The notes under the pieces are model-generated. The model was not told where the DNA came from. It did no database searches and saw only the letters and a list, made by a program, of their open reading frames with translations. Shown piece by piece: positions 6,516 through 12,822 of a DNA stretch of 12,822 nt. The stretch comes from Desulfuromonadaceae bacterium UBA5613 (lineage in GTDB: Bacteria; Desulfobacterota; Desulfuromonadia; Desulfuromonadales; UBA2197). The translations under genes and the position numbers were made by a program. The stretch lies in the NCBI GenBank assembly GCA_002424625.1, contig DIKR01000020.1:11938-24759 (forward strand), given 5' to 3'. Numbering within the stretch: position 1 is the stretch's first letter; the number at the start of each line of letters is the position of its first letter.

Positions 6516-7517
6516 GGGACGAGCTGACTTTTCTCCAGCCATGCTGACCGGATATCTGGCCTTGAGCTCTTCCATCAGCTTGCGTTGAAGATCGGCGCGC
6601 TTTTTTATTTGCAGCTCGGCAGCAATCTTGAGCTTGACCTCTGCAAGGGTGATCTGGCTCTCTTCTTTCACTTCAGTGAGTTTCAGGATGTGGTAACCCG
6701 AGACATTCCGGATGGGACCGGTAATCTCGCCGGGCTGAAGGCTGAGCAAAGCCTTTTCCAGCTCTTTGTCCTTCATCTGCCCCTGGTGAAAATAGCCGGT
6801 GTCGCCACCGACATAGCGGGTATTGTGATCGGAATGGTAATAGGCCAGGTTATAAAAATTTCCGCCGGCGCGGGCAGTGGCCACCAATTCCTCAGCGAGT
6901 TGACGTTTTGCTTCCTGCTCTTCAACGGTCAGAGTTGGATCGACCTTGAGGTAGATAGTATTGGCGCGGAAGCTCTTGGGGCGTAAATAGCGGCCGTGAT
7001 TCTCCTTGTAAAACTGGCTGATTTCCTGGTCGGAGACCCTGGACGGTTCGTTCAGAAAGAGTTGTTCGACTTTCGTTGCCATGAGCTGACGATAGACCGC
7101 AGCCCGCAGGGAGGCGAGGGGGACGCCGCGCAAGGCGTCTTGCAATTCTTTGTCATTTTTGAATCTTTTGCGGATCTTATCCATTTCCGTTTCGATGCTG
7201 GCGTTGTCGATCGCTACTTTTTCGTGAAAACCGTGCGCGACCAGATAAGCCCGTTCGATCAATACCTGTAGCGCCTCCGCCCGCACCGCCTCAAGTCGTT
7301 CCGTCCGCACCGCCTCAAGTCGTTCCGTCCGCACATGCGCAGGAAAGCCGCCTTTCAGCAACAACAGTTGTTGAGATTTCTGGTCGAGTTCGAACTGGGT
7401 GACAGGGATGCTGCCGACGCTGGCGACGACGGTCTCCGTGGCCAGCGCAGTGCCCGTCCACTGTAGCAGGCCAACGAGGAGGAACGCTGCCAGTCCAGGC
7501 AAATGACGATGGTTCAT
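6510..7517 (-). CDS. Exported parvulin-type peptidyl-prolyl cis-trans isomerase (SurA/PpiC-like)
   Basis: Starting at ATG 7517-7515, the protein has 335 residues. An in-frame GTG at 7556 would add 13 residues but has no Shine-Dalgarno, whereas CAGGAG lies 9 nt before the ATG, so the ATG is preferred. Residues 1-26 form a signal peptide with likely cleavage after A24-L25-A26, so the protein acts in the periplasm or outside. Residues about 30-180 are helical and SurA-N-like, suited to chaperone contact. Residues about 182-282 are a parvulin rotamase domain: GGDTGYFHQGQMKDKELEKA, then LQPGEITGPIRNVSGYHILKL. The likely role is folding of exported or outer-membrane proteins; the specific client is unknown. 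An 8-residue unit RTERLEAV is duplicated at residues 63-70 and 71-78. The gene stands alone, convergent with selD. Confidence 0.88.
   Translation of the reverse strand: MNHRHLPGLAAFLLVGLLQWTGTALATETVVASVGSIPVTQFELDQKSQQLLLLKGGFPAHVRTERLEAVRTERLEAVRAEALQVLIERAYLVAHGFHEKVAIDNASIETEMDKIRKRFKNDKELQDALRGVPLASLRAAVYRQLMATKVEQLFLNEPSRVSDQEISQFYKENHGRYLRPKSFRANTIYLKVDPTLTVEEQEAKRQLAEELVATARAGGNFYNLAYYHSDHNTRYVGGDTGYFHQGQMKDKELEKALLSLQPGEITGPIRNVSGYHILKLTEVKEESQITLAEVKLKIAAELQIKKRADLQRKLMEELKARYPVSMAGEKSARPH
7281..7334. repeat. 24-bp in-frame tandem duplication within the isomerase gene
   Basis: A 24-bp unit occurs twice without mismatch (7281-7304 and 7305-7328), followed by the first 6 bases of a third copy (7329-7334). 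On the coding strand it encodes RTERLEAV twice and keeps the frame. A degenerate third version, RAEALQV, follows in the protein, so the segment may have expanded from a helical heptad/octad-like unit by replication slippage. Confidence 0.95.
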
Positions 7518-7593
7518 AGGGTTGATCTCCTGAACGTCAAAAGTGAAGGGGGACACAAAACGTGGCTATCCTGTCAACATTTGGTAACTTAAA

Positions 7594-7622
7594 ACTCTAT
7601 CTAAAAAGGCCGATAGCGTCAA
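7594..7622 (-). promoter_or_regulatory. Candidate sigma-70 promoter for the isomerase gene
   Basis: On the minus strand TTGACG (7617-7622) and TAGAGT (7594-7599) are separated by 17 nt, matching consensus at 5 and 4 of 6 bases. It lies about 75 nt upstream of the ATG at 7517. The rest of the 242-nt divergent gap is AT-rich with no gene or RNA visible. Confidence 0.45.
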
Positions 7623-7685
7623 TTGCAAGTGCTCCCTGCAAGCCTCTTCTTTCCCGTTGATTTTCCTTGACTGTGCTCTTCACCC

Positions 7686-7714
7686 TTGCTGCGCTTATCT
7701 GTTAATGCTATAAA
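7686..7714 (+). promoter_or_regulatory. Candidate sigma-70 promoter for the YvlD-like/M23 gene pair
   Basis: TTGCTG (7686-7691) and TATAAA (7709-7714) are separated by 17 nt. The -10 box matches 5 of 6 consensus bases and the -35 box 3 of 6. It sits about 45 nt before the start of the membrane-protein gene. Confidence 0.4.
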
Positions 7715-7759
7715 AATTTCTTTTTACCCCTATCCTTGTTGCAAACAGGAGTGCAAACG

Positions 7760-8155
7760 ATGAAAGGTATTTTACTGCGCTGGCTCATTTTGACGCTTGC
7801 CATTCTGGCTGCCGCGTATGTCCTTAAAGGGATCGATGTCACCGGTTTTGTCCCCGCCCTGGCTGCAGCGGCGATTCTTGGAGTCCTGAATGCTTTTGTC
7901 CGGCCTCTTCTCCTCCTTCTGACGCTCCCCCTGAATATTTTAAGTCTTGGACTTTTTACATTTGTCATCAACGGGTTTTTACTTAAAATTGCCTCTCTCA
8001 TCATTGAGGGTTTTACGGTGCAAGGTTTTTGGGCCGCGCTCTTCGGTTCCCTCTTTATCTCTTTGGTCAGTGCTCTCCTTAACCTGTTCGTGCGGGAAGA
8101 CGGAAAAGTCGGAGTGGTCCAGCTGCGCCGTAACCGTGATGGCAATTGGGAATAA
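7760..8155 (+). CDS. Small integral membrane protein of the YvlD / phage holin 4-2 (PF04020-type) family
   Basis: From ATG 7760 the protein has 131 residues. AGGAG at 7747-7751, 8 nt upstream, fixes this start over an in-frame TTG at 7736. It is almost entirely hydrophobic, with about four membrane segments: roughly residues 5-23, 29-45, 50-78 and 85-107. The VRPLLLLLTLPLNILSLGLFTFVING stretch, split here as VRPLLLLLTLPLN and LGLFTFVING, and GFWAALFGSLFISLVSALLN are characteristic of this widespread bacterial family. A short charged tail (REDGKVG to the end) follows. Despite the holin name, most members are chromosomal proteins of unknown function, possibly linked to envelope stress; no lysis role is claimed. 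It lies 45 nt upstream of an M23 peptidase and probably shares its transcript. Confidence 0.82.
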   Translation: MKGILLRWLILTLAILAAAYVLKGIDVTGFVPALAAAAILGVLNAFVRPLLLLLTLPLNILSLGLFTFVINGFLLKIASLIIEGFTVQGFWAALFGSLFISLVSALLNLFVREDGKVGVVQLRRNRDGNWE

Positions 8156-8200
8156 CCGCTGTTCACTGCCTGTTTTGCAACCCCTCTGCAAGGAAAAATC

Positions 8201-9529
8201 GTGAGAAAAAATCGTCTTCGTCGTCCTCCCCGTCCCTTCAATGGTATGCGCTATCTGCGTTTTTTATTATTAATTGCTGTGATTGCCGGCTTCTACGGCT
8301 ATCTGCGTGATCTCAAGGCGCCAGGCATTGAAGTTTCCCCCGCGCAAGGGATGCTCTCTGCCCAGCGGCCGCTGACGATCAAGCTCAGTGATTCCGGGAG
8401 TGGCTTGAAGTCATTGCGAATTATCGCCCGGCAAGACGGTAGCGAGACGGTTTTAATGGAAAAGGAGTTTTCCGGCGAGAAGAGCAGTGAAATTCAACTG
8501 GATCTGGCAAAAACCGGGTTGATCGACGGCAGTGTTGAGTTCGCTTTCGAAGTGCGCGATCATTCCCTCTTCCCCTTCGGCAACGGTAATCGCGCGCAGC
8601 AGAGTTTGACCTTGATTCTGGACCGGCAGCCGCCGCAGATCGAACTGCTCAGCGACACCACGCCGATCTGGCAGGGAGGGGCGGCTACGATTGTCTACAA
8701 GGTCTCGGAGGAGACGTCCCGCAGCGGCGTTCAGGCCGACGGTCTTTTCTTTGCCGGCTATCGTCAGAGTAACGGGAAATATCTGTGTGTCGTTCCCTTT
8801 CCTGTGGCAGTCAACCCGGCAGCTTATGCGCCGAAGCTGGTAGCCGTCGATCTCGCCGGCAATGAAACGCGGATCAGTTCGGGCCTGCGTCTCCTTTCCC
8901 GCAAATTTCCGCAGGCACGAATCAACGTTTCCGACGCCTTCATTGCCAGCAAGACCGAAGAGTTTCAGGGGTTGGTGCCCGGGGGGAGCGGCATTGATCT
9001 CTTTTTGAAAGTTAACCGTGATATCCGCGCTGAAAACCGCAAAACCCTGCTTGAGCTCGCAGCCAAGAGTAGCGCGACTCCCCTTTGGAGTGCACCGATG
9101 CTGCGCATGCCGCGCGCCATGACCACCGGTGCTTACGCCGAAGCCCGGGATTACTATTACAATGGACAGGTTGTCGATCACCAGACCCACCTTGGCACGG
9201 ACCTCGCTTCGGTAGCGCAGGCGCCGATCCTCGCCGCTAACCCCGGGAAAGTCCTCTTTGCCGGGTATTTCGGCCTGTACGGTGGCTGCGTCATCCTTGA
9301 TCACGGACTTGGCGTCCAAACCCTTTACGGTCATATGAGCAGTATCAGCGCTCAGGTGGGGCAGAGTGTGTCCCGGGGCGAAGAGATCGGACGCAGCGGC
9401 AATACCGGGATGTCCGGCGGCGATCATCTTCACTTTGAAGTGCTGGTCGGCGGGGTGCCGGTGCGACCGGAAGACTGGATGGAGGAGAAGTGGATGGCAA
9501 CCTACATCCTTGATCCGATGCAGAAATAG
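8201..9529 (+). CDS. Membrane-anchored M23 family (LytM-type) metallopeptidase
   Basis: The 442-residue protein starts with GTG 8201, supported by AAGGA at 8190-8194, 6 nt upstream. A basic N-terminus and a single membrane segment (about 17-35) suggest an anchor with the rest in the periplasm. The middle (about 40-290) looks like beta-rich, Ig-like extracytoplasmic modules, for instance PPQIELLSDTTPIWQGGAAT and VAVDLAGNETRISSGLRLLS. The C-terminal part (about 300-435) is the LytM domain with zinc and catalytic residues: H330 and D334 in HLGTD, the GHMSS motif near 378, and H409/H411 in DHLHFEV. All key residues are present, so it is probably an active peptidoglycan endopeptidase rather than an EnvC-type degenerate activator. 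It follows the YvlD-like gene by 45 nt. Confidence 0.9.
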   Translation: MRKNRLRRPPRPFNGMRYLRFLLLIAVIAGFYGYLRDLKAPGIEVSPAQGMLSAQRPLTIKLSDSGSGLKSLRIIARQDGSETVLMEKEFSGEKSSEIQLDLAKTGLIDGSVEFAFEVRDHSLFPFGNGNRAQQSLTLILDRQPPQIELLSDTTPIWQGGAATIVYKVSEETSRSGVQADGLFFAGYRQSNGKYLCVVPFPVAVNPAAYAPKLVAVDLAGNETRISSGLRLLSRKFPQARINVSDAFIASKTEEFQGLVPGGSGIDLFLKVNRDIRAENRKTLLELAAKSSATPLWSAPMLRMPRAMTTGAYAEARDYYYNGQVVDHQTHLGTDLASVAQAPILAANPGKVLFAGYFGLYGGCVILDHGLGVQTLYGHMSSISAQVGQSVSRGEEIGRSGNTGMSGGDHLHFEVLVGGVPVRPEDWMEEKWMATYILDPMQK

Positions 9530-9553
9530 GGAGAATAGTGTGAAAGCCCCTGA

Positions 9554-9578
9554 GCCCGCTGGATGATCAAGGGCGGGC
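9554..9578 (+). terminator. Possible GC-rich hairpin after the M23 gene
   Basis: GCCCGC (9554-9559) and GCGGGC (9573-9578) can form a 6-bp stem with a 13-nt loop 24 nt after the stop codon. No U-run follows, so it is weak as an intrinsic terminator. The rest of the 241-nt gap to the next gene is AT-rich and holds no recognisable gene. Confidence 0.25.
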
Positions 9579-9685
9579 CGGGACAGATACATGTACTAAA
9601 GTTTGGATAAGACGTTAAACCTTCCCGCAATTCTTTGGCTTTTCTGTCTAATCCCTTCCGTTGAAAGAAATGGTCTTTGGGTCCA

Positions 9686-9713
9686 TTGCGCCTTTCACTT
9701 TGTAAATTATAGT
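9686..9713 (+). promoter_or_regulatory. Candidate sigma-70 promoter for the lipoprotein gene
   Basis: TTGCGC (9686-9691) and TATAGT (9708-9713) are separated by 16 nt, with the -10 box matching 5 of 6 consensus bases. The predicted start near 9720 leaves a leader of about 50 nt. With the long gap upstream, this suggests the lipoprotein gene is transcribed on its own. Confidence 0.4.
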
Positions 9714-9770
9714 CGTCTACAGGATGTTTTGTGCAGACATAAATAATTCAACAAAACGTGGGAGGTTGAA

Positions 9771-11018
9771 ATGGAAGGGACAAGTTGGCTGAAGATTTTG
9801 TCGAGTTTTTCGCTGGTTTCTCTCCTCCTTGCCGGTTGTGGCGGTGGCGGCAGTAATGGCGACGGCGGTACGAATGCCGCGCCAATCACGACCCCGGAGC
9901 AAGCCCAGCAGGCTGCAGCCTCTTTCTTGCTGGTGAGAAGTGATGGGCTCAGTAATCTGATCCCTTCTCCGGCGGGAGTGGGGAGTTCTGCGAAGATTTT
10001 TACCTTCCGGATTGCCAGCGAAAATTTTCCTGATACAGAGAGTTCCCTTGTCATCCAGACGTTTCTCGCCAAGGCGGTGCCAGCAGCGACGGTGCAAAAG
10101 TCTGCGCTGACGGTAACGAATTGTGCTGATTTTGGGACAATAACCGAAGATTATGTCGAGAAACCTGACGGTGGCGGTTTCAAAAGCACAACGACCTATG
10201 ATGACTGCCGGGAAGGTAATATTCTCATAAACGGAACTTATTCCCTGGAAGAGATTTATAATGGCGCCACTTCACAATTTATCGTCATTGAAGGGAATGG
10301 CGATCAAGATATCAATGATGAAACCGATCTTGTTATCCAGGTGCTTGATAGCGGCGGGATTGTCGTCGCAACCTCGAAGGCTTCCGGCACCGACTCCTGG
10401 ACCGAAACCGTGGTCACGGATACTCCAGCATTATTTGCCAGCAATCAATCCTCATCGTTCAAGGGAATGTTCACATATAATGATGCCGCGGATGCCTTTA
10501 GCATTACTGCCAATATGTCCGACACCGGAACAAGTATAAACACGCTGAGCAGTGGCGTTGTAGTTCATACGGAAGAGGAGTTTGTCTCGAACGGGACGAT
10601 GGCTTTTTCAGGGACCTTCTCCGGTGAAAGTGTTGGTCTGAGCCTTACCGCCAACAATTTGAAAACGAGAGACATTTATGACTTAACAGCGAGCGGGGAA
10701 ATCGGGGTGTGGGAAGCCAGTGGTTCCTTTGCAACGGTTATGACTCCAGAGAGCTGCCTGGATGGTTCCTACACAATTAAAACGATTGAACCGATTGAAT
10801 ATACCTTTGATTATAATAGTGGTGCGGAGACGACAGCCGCAGGAGAAATTGAGCTGAATGGTGCGGCGCGAATTCTCCTGTCCAACAATGGGGCAGACAA
10901 TATCTTGACAATTTATCTTGGCACCAATCCAACGCCAGTCTTTACCGGGACAGAAGAAGCGTTGGCGGCCGCAACCCTGGAAGCTTGTCCGATTTTCGGG
11001 CTTGCCGGTGGGTTTTAA
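9771..11018 (+). CDS. Predicted lipoprotein of unknown function
   Basis: I do not recognise this 415-residue protein. It starts at ATG 9771 behind a good GGGAGG site. Residues 1-22 are a lipoprotein signal peptide ending in the lipobox LLAGC, with acylation expected at C23, so the mature protein is lipid-anchored in the envelope. The +2 residue is Gly, which by the E. coli rule would favour the outer membrane. A Gly-rich linker follows (24-33), then a Thr/Ser/Gly/Asn-rich, probably beta-sheet body. Besides C23 there are only four cysteines (118, 146, 329, 406), enough for two disulfides; C118-C146 and C329-C406 would bracket separate modules. The coding sequence is visibly AT-richer than the selenium and gsp genes. 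It stands alone between two gaps of more than 230 nt, which gives no clue to a partner. Confidence 0.8.
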   Translation: MEGTSWLKILSSFSLVSLLLAGCGGGGSNGDGGTNAAPITTPEQAQQAAASFLLVRSDGLSNLIPSPAGVGSSAKIFTFRIASENFPDTESSLVIQTFLAKAVPAATVQKSALTVTNCADFGTITEDYVEKPDGGGFKSTTTYDDCREGNILINGTYSLEEIYNGATSQFIVIEGNGDQDINDETDLVIQVLDSGGIVVATSKASGTDSWTETVVTDTPALFASNQSSSFKGMFTYNDAADAFSITANMSDTGTSINTLSSGVVVHTEEEFVSNGTMAFSGTFSGESVGLSLTANNLKTRDIYDLTASGEIGVWEASGSFATVMTPESCLDGSYTIKTIEPIEYTFDYNSGAETTAAGEIELNGAARILLSNNGADNILTIYLGTNPTPVFTGTEEALAAATLEACPIFGLAGGF

Positions 11019-11074
11019 CTGGATGCTGTGAAAAGTTGATCAGCGCCCCCTAAGTGTACCCTTCGTCAGGATCA

Positions 11075-11100
11075 AGGAGGTCGGTATAGGCCGGCCTCCT
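11075..11100 (+). terminator. Hairpin downstream of the lipoprotein gene, possible terminator
   Basis: AGGAGGTCGG (11075-11084) pairs with CCGGCCTCCT (11091-11100) over 10 bp with one G-U pair and a 6-nt loop, 57 nt after the lipoprotein stop. It is a stable stem, but no U-run follows it, so intrinsic termination is uncertain. The remaining gap to gspC (11101-11252) shows an isolated TATAAT at 11164-11169 without a good -35 box, and nothing else I can name. Confidence 0.4.
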
Positions 11101-11252
11101 CCAGCGTAGCTCCAAAAACGAACCCTGCCCGCCATTTCCCCCGCCGAAACAGGACTGTCAATCTATAATCTTTCACCCTTTTGCTAATAGTTGCATTTTG
11201 CCGGTCTGCCATGTAATCTTGCCAATTATTTCACCCCTTACCCAGATAGCTA

Positions 11253-12128
11253 ATGATGCTGAATTTTCCTCTGCGACATTTCCCGCTTCTCCTTCTTGCC
11301 GCTCTGGCGCTGCTGGGGTTGACCCTCGGGCATCTTGGTGCGTCGCTGGTCGGGATGCGTTTAGCCCGTGCGCCCGCGGTGGTAGCACCGGTTGCAGTCG
11401 GCACAACGGCGGGGGCAATCCGTCCGGCGACGGCTCTCCTTGATTACGAGATTATCGTGCAGCGCAGTCTCTTTGCCCCGCACCTCGCCGGGCAATACAG
11501 TCTCGCGAACAAACAGGAGAGCAGTTCCAGCGTCGCCGCCCAGCCGCGCAGCAACATTCTTCTCCTTGGCACGATTGCCGGGGGGAATCGACCGATCGCC
11601 CTGATCCGTATTGGTAATGAAAACAGCATTCTTCGTCTCGATGATACTCTCGCCGACGGCAGTAAAGTCGTTGCCATCGCCCGCCAACTCCTCAAACTCC
11701 GTTACCCGGATGGCTCGGAACAGATCATCCTGCCGCCGGAAATCCCGGGAGAAGAGGGAGGGGCGAGTGTACCGTCGGCAACCAGTCCGGCGATTCGCGG
11801 CACCAGTGATAACAGTTTTGCCCTTTCCCGCGCCGAGGTCGAGAAGGCACGCTCCAATCTCGGTGAACTGATGAAGCAGGCGCGCATGGAGCCGCACGTT
11901 GTCAACGGCAAGACCGATGGCTTCGAGGTGAAGATGCTCCGGCCGAACACGATCTTTACCTCTCTTGGCTTGCAAAAGGGAGACATTATTAAAGAAGTCA
12001 ATGGACTGGCTCTCGACAGTCCGGAAAAAGCGTTACAGATCTTTCAGCAGTTACGCGAAGCGCAGCATATTGTCGTTGCTGTTGTGCGCAACAATGCGCC
12101 GCTGAGTCTTGAATATAATCTCGATTAG
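11253..12128 (+). CDS. gspC: Type II secretion system inner-membrane protein GspC
   Basis: GspC links the inner-membrane platform of the type II secretion system to the secretin GspD. The 291 residues show the family layout: a short cytoplasmic start, one membrane segment (about 10-33), then a periplasmic homology region (about 62-155) with YEIIVQRSLFAP and ILLLGTIAGG, and a C-terminal PDZ domain (about 205-291) with the carboxylate-loop-like SLGLQKGDIIKEVNG at 237-251. A Pro/Ser-rich, low-complexity linker separates the two. ATG codons at 11253 and 11256 are both possible starts and neither has a strong Shine-Dalgarno. The stop overlaps the Shine-Dalgarno of the following gspD, so the two are translationally linked. 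The PilP family of type IV pili is an alternative with a similar homology region, but the PDZ domain favours GspC. Confidence 0.85.
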   Translation: MMLNFPLRHFPLLLLAALALLGLTLGHLGASLVGMRLARAPAVVAPVAVGTTAGAIRPATALLDYEIIVQRSLFAPHLAGQYSLANKQESSSSVAAQPRSNILLLGTIAGGNRPIALIRIGNENSILRLDDTLADGSKVVAIARQLLKLRYPDGSEQIILPPEIPGEEGGASVPSATSPAIRGTSDNSFALSRAEVEKARSNLGELMKQARMEPHVVNGKTDGFEVKMLRPNTIFTSLGLQKGDIIKEVNGLALDSPEKALQIFQQLREAQHIVVAVVRNNAPLSLEYNLD

Positions 12129-12139
12129 GAGGCCTACCG

Positions 12140-12822
12140 GTGCAGAGACGACCGTTCATCCTGGCGACACTTGCCCTGTTTTTCGCCTTAACCTTTGCCC
12201 CGCTTTGTTCCTTGGCAGAAGCGCAGTCCCCCGTTTCCTCGACCAGAAAAACGGCCAGCGTCACCCTTGACTTCAAAGACGTCGAACTGACCGATCTGAT
12301 TCAGACGATCAGCGAGATGACGGGCAAAAACTTTGTTTATGATGATACCGTCAAGGGGAAGGTGACAATCATTTCGCCGCGAGGGATGTCTCTTGATGAA
12401 GCGTATCAGGTCTTCCTCTCCGTCCTCAGCGTTAAGGGCTTTACCGTTGTCCCGGCCGGCAAGATGAACAAGGTGGTCCGTACCCAGGAAGCGAAAGAGA
12501 ATACGGTGCCGACCGGCAGCGACGCGGCGTCGAGCGGTGCCGAGCAGATCGTGACCCGTCTCGTGCCGGTGCAAAATATCGATGCGGTGACTTTTGCCAC
12601 CTCGATCCTCACCCCGCTTATTCCCAAATCCGGAAGTGTCGTCGCTTATGCCCCGACCAATACCCTGATCATCACCGATTCGATGGCGAACATCGAGCGC
12701 CTGCTGAAGATTATTACTGAACTCGACGTGCCGGGGACGAGCAGCAATCTCGATGTGATCTTTCTCGAAAACGCTGCCGCCGAAGAGATCGCCCAGATCA
12801 GCACCCAGGTCCTGGCCCAGGC
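12140..12822 (+). CDS. gspD: Type II secretion system secretin GspD, N-terminal part; 3' end beyond window
   Basis: GspD forms the outer-membrane secretin pore. GTG 12140 is chosen because AGGAGG (12127-12132) lies 7 nt upstream, overlapping the gspC stop. The frame is open for 227 codons to the window edge. Residues 1 to about 26 are a signal peptide, with cleavage likely near S24-L25-A26. The N0 domain follows (about 41-115: VTLDFKDVELTDLIQTISEM, TGKNFVYDD, KGKVTIISP). The N1 domain spans about 136-200 (VTRLVPVQNIDAV, VVAYAPTNTLIITDS, IERLLKIITELDVPG). The start of N2 is visible from about 204 (LDVIFLENAAAEEIAQI). A Ser/Gly/Ala-rich linker lies between N0 and N1. The secretin core is outside the window. 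Adjacent gspC makes T2SS more likely than PilQ or a type III secretin. Confidence 0.92.
   Translation, partial: MQRRPFILATLALFFALTFAPLCSLAEAQSPVSSTRKTASVTLDFKDVELTDLIQTISEMTGKNFVYDDTVKGKVTIISPRGMSLDEAYQVFLSVLSVKGFTVVPAGKMNKVVRTQEAKENTVPTGSDAASSGAEQIVTRLVPVQNIDAVTFATSILTPLIPKSGSVVAYAPTNTLIITDSMANIERLLKIITELDVPGTSSNLDVIFLENAAAEEIAQISTQVLAQ

Noticed and set aside
7760..8155. Phage holin and prophage remnant
   Set aside because: The family name is historical. There are no neighbouring phage genes, and the adjacent M23 peptidase is a membrane-anchored cell-wall enzyme rather than an endolysin.
9530..9770. Cyclic di-GMP (GEMM) riboswitch before the lipoprotein gene
   Set aside because: The gap lacks the conserved GEMM sequence blocks and paired helices. 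Only promoter-like boxes and a weak hairpin are visible.

Overview
The window looks like a chromosomal segment of a GC-rich Gram-negative bacterium. It has lipoprotein and secretin-type export genes, a full selenocysteine (Sec) apparatus, a SelD that itself contains Sec, and a YedF-type selenium protein. This combination, with the type II secretion gene style, suggests a delta-proteobacterial lineage such as Desulfuromonadales/Geobacterales. That placement is inferred from gene content, not from a database search.

Layout. (1) 1-1121, minus strand: the N-terminal 373 codons of DNA polymerase I (polA), running off the left edge. (2) 1122-1265: a divergent promoter region. (3) 1266-6476, plus strand: a compact selenium cluster in the order yedF, selC (tRNA-Sec, anticodon TCA), selA, selB, selD. 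(4) 6510-7517, minus strand: an exported parvulin-type peptidyl-prolyl isomerase, convergent with selD and carrying a perfect 24-bp tandem duplication. (5) 7518-7759: a second divergent promoter region. (6) 7760-9529, plus strand: a small YvlD/holin-4-like membrane protein followed by a membrane-anchored M23 (LytM) peptidase. (7) 9771-11018, plus strand: an AT-richer orphan lipoprotein. (8) 11253-12822, plus strand: the start of a type II secretion operon, gspC then gspD, with gspD running off the right edge.

How the selenium genes fit together. SelD makes selenophosphate. SelA uses it to convert Ser-tRNA(Sec), whose tRNA is selC, into Sec-tRNA(Sec). SelB carries that tRNA to in-frame UGA codons that are followed by a SECIS hairpin. 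YedF is a TusA/DsrE two-domain protein tied to selenium metabolism, probably as a selenium or sulfur carrier.

The main result is that selD is longer than a plain open-reading-frame reading suggests. It starts at ATG 5424 behind a strong Shine-Dalgarno, reads an in-frame UGA at 5472-5474 (residue 17, the catalytic Cys position of E. coli SelD), and has a perfect 8-bp hairpin with a GUG loop 25 nt after that UGA. So the Sec-making enzyme is itself a selenoprotein, encoded beside the machinery needed to translate it. I saw no mobile elements, CRISPR arrays or rRNA genes.
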